Below are positions 62,126-64,000 of a stretch of 64,000 nt of DNA, one piece after another. Position 1 is the first letter of the stretch; each line of letters starts with the position of its first letter. The notes beneath the pieces are model-generated. The model saw nothing but the letters and a program-made list of their open reading frames with translations. It made no database searches and was not told where the DNA came from. The DNA lies in the NCBI RefSeq assembly GCF_007570935.1, contig NZ_VLLR01000001.1, forward strand, positions 186,001 to 250,000. Direction: 5' to 3'. The stretch comes from Lactobacillus sp. LL6. GTDB taxonomy: Bacteria; Bacillota; Bacilli; Lactobacillales; Lactobacillaceae. Position numbers and translations under genes: made by a program.

Positions 62126-63961
62126 TTGGAACAATTATCATTATTCATAGTCGTATTATTAGCCTTAGTGATTCCAATTTTTATGGCACGATTTAAAGTT
62201 AACAATGTGCCGACAGCAGTTGCTGAAATTATTGTTGGAATTATTATGGGATCAAGTGGTTTTAATTTGATTTCTACAACTCATGATTTAACTTTTTTAT
62301 CGAATCTTGGAGTAATCCTTTTGATGTTTTTATCAGGGATGGAAATTGATTTTGAATTGTTAAGTAGAAAAAATAATCCTAAAGGAAAGTCTCATGCTGG
62401 TAAAATGGTAGATCCATTAAAAACCGCAGCGATTGCATTTTTTGGTGTAGCACTAAGTGCAATAGTTTTAGCTTTTATTTTGAAGTTGATTGGTCTATTT
62501 AGTGAAGTAATGCTGGCAAGTATTATCTTTATGACTGTAGCTTTAGGAGTAGTAATTGCTACTTTAAAGGAAAAGGAGATTTTGGGTCGTCCAATTGGAC
62601 AGACAATTCTTTTGACTGCAGTTATGGGAGAAGTTATTCCGCTTTTATTATTGACCATTTATGCTTCAGTGCATGGGGGAAATGCAGGGCAATTGTGGCT
62701 GATTATCTTACTTTTTGTAGCAGCTATCTTCTTGTTGCGTCGTTTTAAACAGCCTTATCTGTGGTTTGTAAAAGTAACTAAGTCAACAACTCAATTAGAT
62801 ATTCGATTAGCCTTTTTCTTGATTTTTGCATTAGTTACAGTTGCAGAACGTGTAGGAGCTGAAAACATTCTGGGTGCGTTTTTGGCCGGGATGGTAATGA
62901 AACTTTTAGAGCCTAGTGAGTCAACTAAGGATAAACTGACTTCGATTGGATATGGTTTCTTTATTCCGATTTTTTTCATTATGACTGGAGTAAGGTTAAA
63001 TCTTAAATCGCTTTTCACTAATCCTAATGCTTTGATGCTATTACCAATTTTGATTTTATTCTTATTTATTGCTAAAGCTCCAGTTGTAGCAGTATTTATG
63101 AGGAAATTTGACAAGCGTAATGCTTTTGCTGGTGGTTTTTTGACAGCTACAACAATTACGATTGTTCTTCCAACTTTGCAAGTTGCACAAAAACTTCATG
63201 CAATAACTTCTACTCAATCAGATGCTTTTATTTTAGCTGCGGTTGTGGTTTGCATTGTTAGTCCAATTGTATTTAATTCATTGTTTAAGCTTTCACCAGA
63301 AGATAGAATTAAGCAGCGTGTAGTAATTATGGGGGCAAATACTTTAACCGTACCGGTAGCTCATGACTTACACGATAATTGGTATTCAGTAACTATGTTT
63401 ACAGATGATCAAGAAAAGTATAATACTTATAAGAGTCGGGCTGAAAATCTAACTTTAATTAAAGATTTAAGCCAAAAAACTCTCGAAGATGTTGGTGCGT
63501 TTGATGGAGATATATTTGTTGCTGCAAATCATAGTGATGAGGTTAATTTAAAATTAGCTAAATTAGCTAAAGCTAGCCAAATTCCTAAGCGAATTATTGT
63601 TCGTTTAAGACAACCGGATGCAGAAACGGTGGAAGAATTAGTTAAAGATAATATTGAAATCTTTAACTTCATCAATATTAGATCTGCTCTAATGAGAGCA
63701 CTTATTGAATCACCTGGTGTTTACCAAATTATTACTGATACTAAGAACATTTTGTATTCAGCAACTGTCAAAAATCCACGTTATATTGGAAAAGAGTTAA
63801 AAGATTTAGATTTCATTGATTCGATTACTGTTAGTCGAATTAGACGCAATGGTCAGTGGTTATCGCCACATGGTTCAACAGTGATTGAAAAAGATGATGA
63901 AATTATTTACTCAGGACAATTTAATAGTGTTGACCGAGTAAGAAGGTTATTAACTAGATAA
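62126..63961 (+). CDS. CPA2-type cation/proton antiporter with RCK (TrkA) domain
   Basis: A 611-aa monovalent cation exchanger. About twelve to thirteen membrane spans (residues 1-390), including VPTAVAEIIVGIIMGSSGF, NLGVILLMFLSGMEIDF and ERVGAENILGAFLAGMVM, match KefB/GerN-type proteins. Residues about 397-515 form an RCK_N domain (VVIMGANTLTVPVAHDL) and about 520-611 an RCK_C domain. TTG start behind AGGGGG (62111-62116). Probable K+/Na+ and pH homeostasis, gated by nucleotide or a small ligand at the RCK part. Confidence 0.92.
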   Translation: MEQLSLFIVVLLALVIPIFMARFKVNNVPTAVAEIIVGIIMGSSGFNLISTTHDLTFLSNLGVILLMFLSGMEIDFELLSRKNNPKGKSHAGKMVDPLKTAAIAFFGVALSAIVLAFILKLIGLFSEVMLASIIFMTVALGVVIATLKEKEILGRPIGQTILLTAVMGEVIPLLLLTIYASVHGGNAGQLWLIILLFVAAIFLLRRFKQPYLWFVKVTKSTTQLDIRLAFFLIFALVTVAERVGAENILGAFLAGMVMKLLEPSESTKDKLTSIGYGFFIPIFFIMTGVRLNLKSLFTNPNALMLLPILILFLFIAKAPVVAVFMRKFDKRNAFAGGFLTATTITIVLPTLQVAQKLHAITSTQSDAFILAAVVVCIVSPIVFNSLFKLSPEDRIKQRVVIMGANTLTVPVAHDLHDNWYSVTMFTDDQEKYNTYKSRAENLTLIKDLSQKTLEDVGAFDGDIFVAANHSDEVNLKLAKLAKASQIPKRIIVRLRQPDAETVEELVKDNIEIFNFINIRSALMRALIESPGVYQIITDTKNILYSATVKNPRYIGKELKDLDFIDSITVSRIRRNGQWLSPHGSTVIEKDDEIIYSGQFNSVDRVRRLLTR

Positions 63962-63962
63962 T

Positions 63963-63999
63963 AAAAAATCTCGCTACTTTATAATAGCGAGATTTTTTG
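63963..63999 (+). terminator. rho-independent terminator
   Basis: AAAAAATCTCGCTA and TAGCGAGATTTTTT are perfect complements. Confidence 0.88.
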
Positions 64000-64000
64000 T

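Overview
This is 64 kb of low-GC Gram-positive DNA. The S-layer type C-terminal repeats (SLAP, Pfam 03217-like: 'HNAYVY...KKYYRVG..QYIKVANF'), lactobacillus-type EPS and fructansucrase genes and NlpC/P60 wall enzymes point to an S-layer-forming Lactobacillus of the acidophilus/crispatus/amylovorus/helveticus group. The species cannot be fixed from the sequence alone.

Region 1 (367-24629) is an exopolysaccharide (EPS) locus. It has the conserved order epsA (LCP attachment protein), epsB/epsC/epsD (chain-length protein, tyrosine kinase, PHP phosphatase) and epsE (priming transferase). Then come ten AT-rich genes for sugar or sugar-phosphate transfer: two GT4, an Alg14/Alg13-like pair, two GT2, a Stealth phosphotransferase, a probable galactofuranosyltransferase and a GT8. 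The locus continues with two related secreted proteins of unknown role, a Wzy-like polymerase, Glf (UDP-galactopyranose mutase), a Wzx flippase and a convergent acyltransferase. Glf plus the transferases suggest a Galf-containing polymer, possibly with phosphodiester links.

Region 2 (24.7-30 kb) is a mobile or accessory zone. It holds a decayed IS256-type transposase, an intact IS110-type transposase with a structured upstream region that may encode a bridge RNA, long palindromes, and a two-gene unit: a methylase-like protein without its catalytic motifs fused to a target-recognition domain, plus a small Cys-containing membrane peptide.

Region 3 (30-36 kb) is a sugar-catabolic operon: a PRD regulator interrupted by an in-frame stop, an unknown small protein, Gat-type PTS EIIA/EIIC/EIIB, a class II aldolase, a TIM-like isomerase and YjbQ. 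The substrate is unknown.

Region 4 (36-50.5 kb) contains an XRE regulator, two Abi_2 (HEPN) proteins, each with a structured RNA beside it (the second RNA looks like an attenuator whose terminator hides the Shine-Dalgarno), LytTR/DUF3021, a GH68 fructansucrase, a secreted protein, a nuclease operon, a serine hydrolase, an S-layer-like SLAP protein and a Fic protein with a repeated operator-like motif.

Region 5 (50.5-64 kb) contains a C39-like peptidase, an NrdI plus NrdF-like pair in which the NrdF homologue has lost four of six metal ligands, an O-antigen-ligase-like membrane protein, a guanylate-kinase-like protein, three NlpC/P60 proteins preceded by WalR-like boxes, a SLAP-anchored GH73 glucosaminidase, a SLAP-anchored amidase and a cation/proton antiporter. 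No tRNA, rRNA or CRISPR array was seen.
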